Source: Sulfurovum sp.
Lineage (GTDB): Bacteria > Campylobacterota > Campylobacteria > Campylobacterales > Sulfurovaceae
NCBI GenBank assembly: GCA_027046415.1
Contig: JALTYW010000012.1
Location: 1 to 7,028 of the forward strand
Reading direction: 5' to 3'
Length of the DNA: 7,028 nt
Shown: positions 1 through 7,028 of the stretch, piece after piece
Layout: the number at the start of each line of letters is the position of its first letter
How positions within the stretch are numbered: position 1 is the stretch's first letter
Program-made: the position numbers and the translations under genes
The notes under the pieces: model-generated
Seen by the model: the letters and a program-made list of their open reading frames with translations, nothing else
Database searches by the model: none
Told to the model about the DNA's origin: nothing

Positions 1-119
1 CATCTTAGTTGTCTAGAGGTAAAATGTAAGAATTCAAAATCAGACATAATTACAGTTCATAAAAACCTATTTTCTGTGAATTTTATCTTTCCTTTTAAAA
101 CTTACATACAGCTACCATC

Positions 120-169
120 GATAAGTGGGTTTGAACACTTTCCGAATAGTCAATCTATCCCCACTTATC
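120..169. repeat. 10-bp perfect inverted repeat with 30-base loop
   Basis: GATAAGTGGG at 120-129 is exactly complementary to CCCACTTATC at 160-169. The arms are separated by 30 bases, and the bases flanking the arms do not extend the match. No T-run follows on either strand, so it does not look like an intrinsic terminator. It could be a paired protein-binding site, a cruciform, or the trace of a small element. Confidence 0.5.
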
Positions 170-370
170 CATCCATAAAATTGAACTTAGTTCATTTTGA
201 ATTCGAGTTGTATCTCAGCGGTTAATGAATAGCTCTGTCGATTTCACTTTTGAATTAATAGGTGTCTAATAGAACCTGCGTTAAGATATGCCCATATCAG
301 AACAAGTTTCTGAACTTTTTAAAGACCATTTGCCCATAAATACGATGTTTTGGGGTGTTTGTTTTTCCTT

Positions 371-398
371 TCAAGAGATTTTCAAGTCCCTCTCTTGA
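371..398. repeat. 8-bp inverted repeat (possible hairpin)
   Basis: TCAAGAGA at 371-378 pairs perfectly with TCTCTTGA at 391-398 across a 12-base loop. A further outer match exists, GGTGT at 354-358 with ACACC at 398-402, which overlaps the end of the right arm by one base. There is no adjacent T-run to suggest a terminator. It lies about 120 bases upstream of the promoter of the outer-membrane protein gene, so an operator or structural role is possible but unproven. Confidence 0.4.
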
Positions 399-514
399 CA
401 CCACTAACAGTAAATAATCACTTGAAAAACTTACATTTTGTAATACTTTACCTATATTTTCATCTCTTTTGATCTATTTTCTCCTCTTTATTAAGATTAA
501 AAAATATAAATGCG

Positions 515-523
515 TGTTATACT
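515..523 (+). promoter_or_regulatory. Extended -10 promoter for the outer-membrane protein/lipoprotein pair
   Basis: TATACT at 518-523 is preceded by TG one base upstream (515-516), which gives an extended -10 element. No good -35 box lies 16-18 bases upstream, only A/T-rich sequence, as is common for the main sigma factor in Campylobacterota. Transcription would start near 530, leaving a leader of roughly 47 bases before the start codon at 577. Confidence 0.6.
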
Positions 524-576
524 TGTAGAACGGGCATTTTTATGCAATAACAAATACATGGACGAGGAGTAAAATT

Positions 577-1104
577 ATGATGAAGAAAACAGTTGTAGCA
601 CTATTGGCTGGTATGGCACTTGGAAGCAGCGTTTATGCGGGGTCAGCTCCAGGAGATAAAAAGTTTCTGGGCTTGGAAGTGGGCGCAGCCACTGTTAAAG
701 GTGATACTTTTTATGAACTCAATCGTGAAGGTACAGCAGCTGAGTACGGTGTACGCCTTGGTGCGCAGACCGATGAGTGGAGAACGATGTTCACATTCGA
801 TTACTTCGATAGTTCCGATGATGACCAGAATGTTGAAAAGGCACTGGTAACAGTTGACTACTTTGTTTATAACAGTGGTACCGAGGTCAGTGTCAGACCA
901 TTTGTCGGTTTGAATGTCGGGTATGCCAACTATGAAAGTACAGGTGTGGATGTATCGGGTATCGTCTATGGAGGTCAGGCTGGTGTTGTCATTGGTATTA
1001 CACCAGAGATAGACTTGGATCTCAGCTATCGCTATTCACTGAGCCAGACAGATGAGTTTGACAGTATGGGTACGATTGTCTTTGGCTTCAACTATTTGTT
1101 TTAA
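577..1104 (+). CDS. Small outer-membrane beta-barrel protein (OmpA-like/porin-family 8-strand barrel)
   Basis: This is probably an outer-membrane protein of 175 residues. It starts with a Sec signal peptide: MMKK, a hydrophobic core to about residue 17, and a likely cut after Val-Tyr-Ala21. The mature part of about 154 residues alternates polar and hydrophobic residues and can be divided into eight amphipathic strands, the last ending ...VFGFNYLF. A C-terminal phenylalanine of this kind is the usual recognition signal for the BAM assembly machinery. The loops are acidic (for example SSDDDQN near 79-85), and there is no periplasmic OmpA domain. The start at 577 is supported by AGGAG seven bases upstream; the adjacent second ATG at 580 is less well spaced. 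The lipoprotein gene begins 19 bases downstream and is probably co-transcribed. The fold is a good inference, but the specific function (adhesion, pore, membrane stability) is not visible. Confidence 0.8.
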   Translation: MMKKTVVALLAGMALGSSVYAGSAPGDKKFLGLEVGAATVKGDTFYELNREGTAAEYGVRLGAQTDEWRTMFTFDYFDSSDDDQNVEKALVTVDYFVYNSGTEVSVRPFVGLNVGYANYESTGVDVSGIVYGGQAGVVIGITPEIDLDLSYRYSLSQTDEFDSMGTIVFGFNYLF

Positions 1105-1123
1105 GCTAAAAAGGGATAGATAG

Positions 1124-2146
1124 ATGAAGAGAAAATATATTTATGGAATGGTACTTGCCGCTTCAATGCTGCTCTTTTCAGGGTGTGGAAGTGACAGTAA
1201 AAGCAATGCCGGTGACCTGCCACAGTCTCAGATACGTACCTCCCTCTCTATTGTGTATGTCTCGACAGAGTATGATGAGAACAAAGGGATGGTGGGACAC
1301 TACCGGGTTCATGCGGTTGACCAGAATAACAACCCGATCTCCGGGCTTGCTTTGAGTATGTCCGTCATCAACGGTGTAAAGAAGATTGGTGGAGTGGCTG
1401 TACAGTATGGCACAGGTACAATCTCTACTACAGAGCCGATCAGTTTTAGTGACTACCGCATCCCTTTTTCACAGACAGGTGTAGCGGCAGGAGATACACT
1501 GATGGTACTCCCTTCTGCGAGCAGAACAGACGGAAGCTATCTTGGGGATTGGCAGATCACGAAAGTAGATACTGCATTGACACTTGCTGATCGTGCTTTT
1601 AATCTTGAAAGTACAGATGGTCTTACATATATTGTTGGTAACGCACAAAGATTTCTGGGTAGGGATATTGCCGTTGCGCATATTCTTGATGCAAACAGCA
1701 GTGGGGTAACTGACGAAAAGGGATTTACAAATTTCTCTGTCGTGTTTGACCCTAAGCTGGCAGGGCATACGGTGGTACTGGGAGCACATACCACTGGAAA
1801 TCGAAAAGGCATCGCATCTATTGAATCACTAAGATGGGACAAGTATGTAGGCGAAACGGTTACTGTACCACAGGATGGAAAGACACATACTACAAGTATG
1901 GTCTTGGGTATCGATACAGGAGATGGGGGGGTAGAACATTTGATAGATGTTGATATTGTACCTTCCAGCTTTTCTCTTGATCCTGAAGATAAGTGTGCAT
2001 TGTCAAACAGCAGTAACCTGCATACAGATGCAGGTGGCCGTGTTTCACTCGTTATCAATACCACAGCAGATGTAAATGCTACAGAAATTGGCACCTGTAC
2101 CATAAAATGGAATGGATCTAACTCATCCATTTATCTGGAATATTAA
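1124..2146 (+). CDS. Predicted surface/periplasmic lipoprotein with Ig-like (Big_1-type) character
   Basis: This is a 340-residue predicted lipoprotein of unknown function. The N-terminus (MKRK, then a hydrophobic stretch) ends in a lipobox, LFSGC, giving a lipidated Cys21. A short polar linker rich in Ser, Asp, Lys and Asn follows. The rest is rich in beta-type sequence. Three stretches resemble bacterial Ig-like domains of the Big_1/invasin kind: around 60-85 (VDQNNNPISGL), 187-222 (DANSSGVTDEKG) and 285-330 (TDAGGRVSLVI). This is a weak, by-eye similarity. The only other cysteines, Cys291 and Cys325, sit in the last repeat and could form a disulfide after export. AAGGGA lies seven bases before the start codon. 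The gene follows the barrel protein after a 19-base gap, so the two probably form one unit and may work together at the cell surface. A run of seven G at 1925-1931 lies in the coding sequence (Gly268-Gly269-Val270); loss of one G would place TAG directly after it. Confidence 0.75.
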   Translation: MKRKYIYGMVLAASMLLFSGCGSDSKSNAGDLPQSQIRTSLSIVYVSTEYDENKGMVGHYRVHAVDQNNNPISGLALSMSVINGVKKIGGVAVQYGTGTISTTEPISFSDYRIPFSQTGVAAGDTLMVLPSASRTDGSYLGDWQITKVDTALTLADRAFNLESTDGLTYIVGNAQRFLGRDIAVAHILDANSSGVTDEKGFTNFSVVFDPKLAGHTVVLGAHTTGNRKGIASIESLRWDKYVGETVTVPQDGKTHTTSMVLGIDTGDGGVEHLIDVDIVPSSFSLDPEDKCALSNSSNLHTDAGGRVSLVINTTADVNATEIGTCTIKWNGSNSSIYLEY

Positions 2147-2164
2147 GCGGTACTTTTTTCAAAG

Positions 2165-2194
2165 CGGCAGATTCTTCTGCCGGTCTCTTTTCTT
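2165..2194 (+). terminator. Intrinsic terminator after the lipoprotein gene
   Basis: CGGCAGA at 2165-2171 and TCTGCCG at 2176-2182 form a 7-bp GC-rich stem with a four-base TTCT loop. A pyrimidine- and T-rich tail (GTCTCTTTTCTT) follows immediately. It begins 18 bases after the lipoprotein stop codon and separates that unit from serS. Confidence 0.75.
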
Positions 2195-2196
2195 AA

Positions 2197-3501
<1,305 letters not shown>

Positions 3502-3511
3502 TGTTTTGTGT

Positions 3512-3586
3512 ATTGGTATATTAGTCATTGGTGTATTGGGATAAGGTTATAGAAAGCGAAATCTGTCAAAATAACCAATAACCAAC
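3512..3586. repeat. Degenerate inverted ATTGGT-type heptad repeats between serS and leuA
   Basis: In this convergent spacer, ATTGGT-like units start at 3512, 3520, 3527 and 3535 (ATTGGT, ATTAGT, ATTGGT, ATTGGG), spaced 8, 7 and 8 bases. On the other side the reverse complement appears as ACCAAT at 3574 and ACCAAC at 3581, spaced 7 bases. GGTTAT at 3545-3550 also pairs with ATAACC at 3571-3576 across 20 bases. The transcript of either strand could fold here, so a two-way transcription end is plausible, but no clear T-run is present. Confidence 0.5.
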
Positions 3587-3588
3587 AA

Positions 3589-5139
3589 CTACAATATTAC
3601 TTTGTGCGGTCTCTCTTTCAACTTCCCTTCCATGCTCAAATAGCTGTTAAGCGCACCGATGTAGGCTCTGGCACTGGCAAGCATGGTATCAAGATGCAGA
3701 CCGTGTCCGATGATGGAAGGTTCATCGTTGAAGCTGACTTTGACGGTCACATTTGCCAAAGCATCTTTGCCTTCCGAGACCGATTTTACACGGTACTCAT
3801 CAAGCCTTCCAGCATAGCCTGTAATGCGGTCAATGGCTTTAAATACTGCATCGATGGTACCACCACCGATACTCGCATCCATCACTTCGCCCTCTTGGGT
3901 GCGTATCTTGACTGCGGCACTGGGAACTCCCTCGCTGCAATCCATCAACTGGAGTGAGACGATCTCATAAACCTGTGTTGCTTTGGTCATCTCGTTGGTG
4001 ACAAGTGCACGGATATCATCATCATAGATATCTTTCTTGCGGTCTGCAAGGATCTTGAAACGCTCAAAGGCACGGTTGAGTGCCTCATCATCCAGTGTAA
4101 ATCCAAGTTTTGCCAACTTGTCTTTGAACGCGGCACGTCCGGGGTGTTTGCCAAGTACCAAAGTATCACTGAGGTCAAGCCCGATATCCTGCGGGCGGAT
4201 GATCTCGTAGGTCTCCTTGTGCTTAAGCACACCGTCTTGGTGGATACCGCTCTCATGTGCAAAGGCGTTTTTACCGACAATCGCCTTGTTGGGCTGCGGC
4301 TCAATGCCTGTAATGGTAGCAATAAGACGGCTGGTAGGGTAGATCTCTTTGGTATTGATGTTGGTGTCAAGCCCGCCAAAGACATCGCTTCTGACCTTAA
4401 GAGCCATGACGATCTCCTCAAGTGCGGCATTGCCTGCTCTCTCACCCAATCCGTTGATGGTACACTCTACCTGCCTTGCACCATTCATCACCGCCTCAAG
4501 GGAGTTGGCGACCCCAAGTCCAAGGTCGTTGTGGTTGTGTACAGAGATGATCGCTCTGCCTTTGGTGTACTCACTCATCTCCTTGACCATGGCACCGATC
4601 TCAAAAGGAAGTCTGAAACCGACGGTATCTGGAAGGTTGATAGTCGTAGCTCCTGCTTCGATGACTGCATCGCTGATCTCTTTAAGAAAGCCGATGTCAG
4701 AACGTCCAGCATCTTCGCAGCTGAACTCCACATCTTCTACAAAGGTTCTGGCATACTCGACTGCATGCACAGCACGTCTGATCACTTCATCCGGAGTCAT
4801 TTTGAGTTTTGGCTCCATATGGATCGGACTAGTGGCGATAAAGGTATGGATACGCTGATGCTTTGCCTTGGCAATCGCCTCTCCGGCAGCTTTAATATCG
4901 GCGTCAATGGCACGTGCAAGTGAACAGACTGTAGAGCCTGTAATGCGCTGTGCGATCTTGTCGATGGCATCGAAATCGCCGGGGCTTGCCGCAGCGAACC
5001 CTGCCTCGATAATGTCCACACCCAGCCGCTCAAGCTGTGCTGCGATCTGTATCTTCTCTTCAGTATTCATAGAAGCACCGGGGCTCTGCTCACCGTCTCT
5101 TAATGTTGTGTCAAAAATTTTAATGGTTTCTGTGTTCAT
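3589..5139 (-). CDS. leuA: 2-isopropylmalate synthase (LeuA type 1)
   Basis: LeuA makes the first committed step of leucine synthesis, joining acetyl-CoA and 2-oxoisovalerate to 2-isopropylmalate in the cytoplasm. At 516 residues it has typical length. The N-terminal TIM barrel (about 5-275) carries [13 protein letters not shown] at 9-21, with metal ligand Asp10 and catalytic Arg14. It also has HNHND at 201-205, whose two histidines bind the metal, and [11 protein letters not shown] at 232-242 with Asn237. A linker with HESGIHQDG (295-303) follows. The C-terminal part (about 385-510) is the LeuA regulatory domain that binds leucine, recognisable by [14 protein letters not shown] near 423-436; feedback inhibition by leucine is therefore expected. 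AAGG lies seven bases before the ATG. It is on the same strand as ftsH and pssA but has its own promoter and a leucine-type attenuator upstream. No other leu gene is in view, and the gene on its other side is the convergent serS. Confidence 0.97.
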   Translation of the reverse strand: MNTETIKIFDTTLRDGEQSPGASMNTEEKIQIAAQLERLGVDIIEAGFAAASPGDFDAIDKIAQRITGSTVCSLARAIDADIKAAGEAIAKAKHQRIHTFIATSPIHMEPKLKMTPDEVIRRAVHAVEYARTFVEDVEFSCEDAGRSDIGFLKEISDAVIEAGATTINLPDTVGFRLPFEIGAMVKEMSEYTKGRAIISVHNHNDLGLGVANSLEAVMNGARQVECTINGLGERAGNAALEEIVMALKVRSDVFGGLDTNINTKEIYPTSRLIATITGIEPQPNKAIVGKNAFAHESGIHQDGVLKHKETYEIIRPQDIGLDLSDTLVLGKHPGRAAFKDKLAKLGFTLDDEALNRAFERFKILADRKKDIYDDDIRALVTNEMTKATQVYEIVSLQLMDCSEGVPSAAVKIRTQEGEVMDASIGGGTIDAVFKAIDRITGYAGRLDEYRVKSVSEGKDALANVTVKVSFNDEPSIIGHGLHLDTMLASARAYIGALNSYLSMEGKLKERPHKVIL

Positions 5140-5163
5140 TGTTTTGCCTTATGATCTGTGCAA

Positions 5164-5225
5164 ACCGTTTGTCTTGTTGCAAACGGTAAAAATTGTCTAA
5201 TTTTACCTAAAAAGGGGTTAATTAG
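5164..5225 (-). promoter_or_regulatory. Leucine attenuator region: overlapping alternative hairpins before leuA
   Basis: Read on the minus strand, three hairpins share arms and exclude one another. Hairpin 1:2 pairs CTAATTAACC (5225-5216) with GGTAAAATTAG (5207-5197), imperfectly, and is followed three bases later by a run of five T (5192-5188). Hairpin 2:3 pairs GGTAAAATT (5207-5199) with AATTTTTACC (5194-5185), with one bulge and a 4-base loop. Hairpin 3:4 pairs ACCGTTTG (5187-5180) with CAAACGGT (5171-5164), eight perfect pairs with an 8-base loop, and ends 24 bases before the leuA start codon. This ladder, downstream of a leucine-rich leader ORF, is the usual layout of ribosome-mediated attenuation. 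The pairings are seen by eye; no energies were computed. Hairpin 3:4 lacks a good U-tract, so whether control acts on termination or on translation is open. Confidence 0.6.
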
Positions 5226-5262
5226 AAACTAAAAGATTTAAACAGGGGTATATCAAAAGTGA

Positions 5263-5334
5263 TCAGAGAGATAGTAGTAGCAGGAGAGAAGCGTTTCGTG
5301 TGAAAATAGTATATTGCTGTATGAAAGTTTTCAT
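5263..5334 (-). CDS. leuL: Leucine leader peptide of the leuA attenuator (23 residues)
   Basis: This short ORF begins MKTFIQQ and ends ASLLLLLSL, followed by TGA. Five leucine codons stand in a row (CTC, CTG and three CTA), then a serine codon and one more CTC, so six of the last seven codons encode leucine. AGGAG lies six bases before the ATG, one of the best ribosome binding sites in the window, and a promoter sits just upstream with a predicted leader of only about 18 bases. The product itself is expected to have no function; its translation would sense charged tRNA-Leu, as in the enterobacterial leu operon, where CTA codons also serve as control codons. Stalling at the leucine run would change folding of the RNA downstream and raise leuA expression. 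CAGGAG at the ribosome binding site (5346-5341) can also pair with CTCCTG of the first leucine codons (5286-5281). It is below the usual size limit for gene calling and is likely unannotated. Confidence 0.87.
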   Translation of the reverse strand: MKTFIQQYTIFTRNASLLLLLSL

Positions 5335-5358
5335 GGGTTTCTCCTGTGATTTTTTAGC

Positions 5359-5387
5359 AGTATAGCCAAATTTAACAAAAATAGCAA
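5359..5387 (-). promoter_or_regulatory. Promoter of the leader peptide-leuA unit
   Basis: On the minus strand a -35 box TTGCTA (5387-5382, four of six consensus bases) and a -10 box TATACT (5364-5359, five of six) are separated by exactly 17 bases. Transcription should start near A5352, about 18 bases before the leader ATG and about 213 bases before leuA. The -35 box lies 9 bases past the pssA stop codon, so leuA can be expressed independently of ftsH-pssA. Confidence 0.8.
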
Positions 5388-5396
5388 GGAAAAAAA

Positions 5397-6116
5397 TTAT
5401 CGTTTAAAATGTATCTTCCTTGTTGTCATTGTGTGCAGTGCACGTAATGGTCCGTAGATCACATAGGCAAAGATGATCAGGGCAAAGCCTTCTGCAGCGA
5501 AGAGGTAGAGCAGTGAGGCGCACAGTACCAACACGATCATGGTTTTAAATACCAATGGTTTGTCAAGCTGTATTTTCTTAAAAGAGGGGTACCGGAAGTT
5601 GCTGACCATCAGCAAGGCAATACCGAGTACGAGAAAGAGCAGTATGATGCGGTATGCTTCAAGTTCATACTTTTGCAGCAGCAATATCCACATCGCCGTG
5701 AAAATAGCAGCGGTAGGGATGGGAAGTCCTATGAAAACGTTAGGGTCACTTTTGGCAGTGGAGATGTTAAAGCGTGCCAGACGGATTGCACCAAAGATCA
5801 CATAGAGTGCGGAGACAAGAATGCCAAAGCGCCCAAAATCGTGCCCTGCAAAGAAGTAGAGCAGCATCGCCGGAGCGATCCCGAAAGAGATAATGTCTGC
5901 AAGGGAATCGAATTCGACACCAAACTGGCTGGTAGTGTTTGTCAGGCGGGCTACACGCCCGTCAAGTCCGTCAAAGAGCAGGGCAAGGAGAATAAGCCAT
6001 GCACTGTTGACAAAATGTCCCTGACTGGCTTCAACGATGCTGATAACACCGACGAAGATGCTTCCTGCTGTAAAAAGATTCGGCAGCAGGTAGATGAGTT
6101 TGGGGGAGGTGCGCAT
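5397..6116 (-). CDS. pssA: CDP-diacylglycerol--serine O-phosphatidyltransferase (phosphatidylserine synthase, type II)
   Basis: PssA is an inner-membrane enzyme that swaps the CMP of CDP-diacylglycerol for serine, giving phosphatidylserine, the precursor of phosphatidylethanolamine. The 239-residue protein has the complete CDP-alcohol phosphatidyltransferase signature DG-x2-AR-x8-G-x3-D-x3-D: Asp52, Gly53, Ala56, Arg57, Gly66, Asp70 and Asp74, with the metal-binding aspartates intact. The preceding Asp49-Gly50 fits the DGLDGR form seen in the bacterial type II enzymes. RFN (115-117) and FIGLPIPTAA (128-137) also fit the PssA family. About six to eight hydrophobic segments span the chain, and the C-terminus is basic. 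The start codon directly abuts the ftsH stop codon (TAA then ATG), and its ribosome binding site AGGAGG (6127-6122) lies inside the last ftsH codons, so translational coupling with ftsH is likely. No clear terminator follows the gene before the leuA promoter. Confidence 0.95.
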   Translation of the reverse strand: MRTSPKLIYLLPNLFTAGSIFVGVISIVEASQGHFVNSAWLILLALLFDGLDGRVARLTNTTSQFGVEFDSLADIISFGIAPAMLLYFFAGHDFGRFGILVSALYVIFGAIRLARFNISTAKSDPNVFIGLPIPTAAIFTAMWILLLQKYELEAYRIILLFLVLGIALLMVSNFRYPSFKKIQLDKPLVFKTMIVLVLCASLLYLFAAEGFALIIFAYVIYGPLRALHTMTTRKIHFKR

Positions 6117-7028
6117 TTATGCCTCCTGATCCCCTCGTTCATCAGACTGTGATGGTGAAGCAGGTGCTTCCTCTTCGGTTTGCTTTTGAGAGACATCCTT
6201 TGCCTCTTTGGCTTCTTTGTTTTTGGCAATCGCCTCTTTATGCGCCAACCGGCTCTCCATACCATGCTCTTGTTCGAAGTTTTCAATGATCTTTCTTACA
6301 GTAGTACCCTCGATCACCTCTGCATCAAGCAGCTCTTTTGCCATACCCTCGATGGCACCTTTGTAGGCAGTCAGTGTCTCTTTGACATAGGCATAGCGCT
6401 CATTGAGCGTGCGTTTGATGTAGGCATCCATCTCTTCAGCCATCTTCTCGCTGTAGTCTGTACTGACCGCACCGCCGCCAAGGAAAGAGTTTTGGCTGCG
6501 TGAGAGTACCATCAGCCCTGCAACATCAGTCATTCCGTAGACAGAGATCATGTCTTTAAGGATCGCTGTGGCACGGTCAAGGTCGTTGCCTGCACCGGTA
6601 CTGATCTCACCGATAAATACTTCTTCGGCAGCACGTCCGCCAAGGAGTACATCCACTTCGGCAACGAGTTCATGCTTTTGTTTGAGGAAACGCTCTTCAT
6701 CTTCAGGCAGGTGCAGGGTATAGCCCAGTGCACCAAGTCCTCTTGGGATGATGGAGACTTTTGTAACCCGTGTGGCACCTTCGGTAAGCTCAGCCATCAG
6801 GGCATGTCCGCTTTCATGGTAGGCAACGATCTTTTTCTCTTTTTCGTTGATCTTGCGGTTTTTCTTCTCCAGTCCGACAAAGGAGCGCTCTATGGCTTCA
6901 AGCAGATCTTCCTGTTCGATCTGTTTTTTGTTCTGTCGTCCTGCCAGAAGTGCCGCTTCGTTGATGATGTTGGCAAGATCAGCACCTGCCAGTCCGGCAG
7001 TCTGTTTGGCAACCACTTCAAGGTCTAC
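6117..7028 (-). CDS. ftsH: ATP-dependent zinc metalloprotease FtsH (C-terminal part, cut by window edge)
   Basis: FtsH is a membrane-anchored hexameric AAA+ protease that unfolds and degrades misfolded membrane proteins and selected regulators. Only the last 303 residues are visible; the frame runs open through the window edge (first codons Val-Asp-Leu-Glu), and the transmembrane part and the Walker motifs lie outside. The GTG at 7016 is an internal valine and not a start. Visible are the end of the AAA module (TAGLAGADLANIINEAAL), the zinc-binding HESGH (6818-6804), and the downstream GNDLDRAT segment, whose Asp is the expected third zinc ligand. LGGRAAEE lies in between, as usual for the M41 peptidase domain. 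The last 45 or so residues are a charged, probably disordered tail rich in Lys, Glu, Gln and Ser. The stop codon touches the pssA start codon. All catalytic residues in the visible part are intact. Confidence 0.97.
   Translation of the reverse strand, partial: VDLEVVAKQTAGLAGADLANIINEAALLAGRQNKKQIEQEDLLEAIERSFVGLEKKNRKINEKEKKIVAYHESGHALMAELTEGATRVTKVSIIPRGLGALGYTLHLPEDEERFLKQKHELVAEVDVLLGGRAAEEVFIGEISTGAGNDLDRATAILKDMISVYGMTDVAGLMVLSRSQNSFLGGGAVSTDYSEKMAEEMDAYIKRTLNERYAYVKETLTAYKGAIEGMAKELLDAEVIEGTTVRKIIENFEQEHGMESRLAHKEAIAKNKEAKEAKDVSQKQTEEEAPASPSQSDERGDQEA

Larger units (their letters stand above)
1..576. other. AT-rich spacer upstream of the outer-membrane protein gene
   Basis: I see no convincing gene here. 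The plus frame beginning at base 1 stays open until a TAA at 223-225 (74 codons) with no good start, so it could be the tail of a gene lying to the left or simply chance. A 36-codon ATG frame at 288-398 has only a weak ribosome binding site and resembles nothing I recognise. The base composition is much more AT-rich than the genes that follow. The stretch contains a 10-bp inverted repeat (120-129 with 160-169), an 8-bp one (371-378 with 391-398) and a small TGAAC-TTA-GTTCA dyad at 182-194. Its right end carries the promoter of the next gene. It may be a long regulatory spacer or a decayed gene remnant; the sequence alone does not decide. Confidence 0.5.

Noticed and set aside
182..194. TGAAC-TTA-GTTCA dyad as a terminator
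   Set aside because: The five-pair AT-rich stem is too weak and only four T follow it; no upstream gene end is established. It was kept only as a note in the spacer description.
395..400. Perfect TTGACA as a -35 box
   Set aside because: No acceptable -10 element lies 16-18 bases downstream; the bases there read roughly TCACTT. It is also part of the inverted repeat.
4144..4923. 259-codon plus-strand frame opposite leuA
   Set aside because: LeuA is an unambiguous match over this whole stretch on the other strand, and the antisense frame shows no recognisable domain.
5673..6152. 159-codon frame on the plus strand opposite pssA
   Set aside because: It lies antisense to pssA, whose motifs are complete. 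It has no ribosome binding site I could see, and its cysteine- and lysine-rich composition is what the reverse of a membrane protein gene gives.
7014..7016. GTG at 7016 as the start of a short protease gene
   Set aside because: The frame continues to the window edge with sequence that fits FtsH, so the GTG is an internal valine of a truncated view.

Overview
The window looks like chromosomal DNA from a free-living member of the Campylobacterota, most like the Sulfurovum/Sulfurimonas group. This is judged from protein style, moderate GC in genes with very AT-rich spacers, and a ftsH-pssA block followed by leuA. No database search was possible, so the genus is an inference.

Layout: bases 1-576 are an AT-rich spacer with no convincing gene. 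It holds two inverted repeats and ends in an extended -10 promoter. That promoter serves a plus-strand pair, a small 8-stranded outer-membrane beta-barrel protein (577-1104) and a surface-type lipoprotein with Ig-like character (1124-2146), closed by an intrinsic terminator. serS (2257-3501) follows from its own promoter. A short convergent spacer made of degenerate ATTGGT-type heptads separates serS from the minus-strand block. Read in transcription order (right to left), that block is ftsH (3' part only, cut by the window edge), pssA directly abutting it, then a promoter, a short leader peptide, a leader RNA, and leuA.

The most notable element is the 257-base gap between pssA and leuA. It carries a promoter with a 17-base spacer and a 23-codon ORF with a strong ribosome binding site. 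The ORF ends in five consecutive leucine codons, a serine codon and one more leucine codon. Downstream of it lie three overlapping, mutually exclusive hairpins before leuA. This is the architecture of a leucine-responsive ribosome-mediated attenuator, and the leader peptide is too short for normal gene calling. leuA also keeps its C-terminal leucine-feedback domain, so the enzyme appears to be controlled at both RNA and protein level.

The other genes are housekeeping: seryl-tRNA synthetase, phosphatidylserine synthase and the FtsH membrane protease. No mobile element, CRISPR array, tRNA or rRNA was seen.
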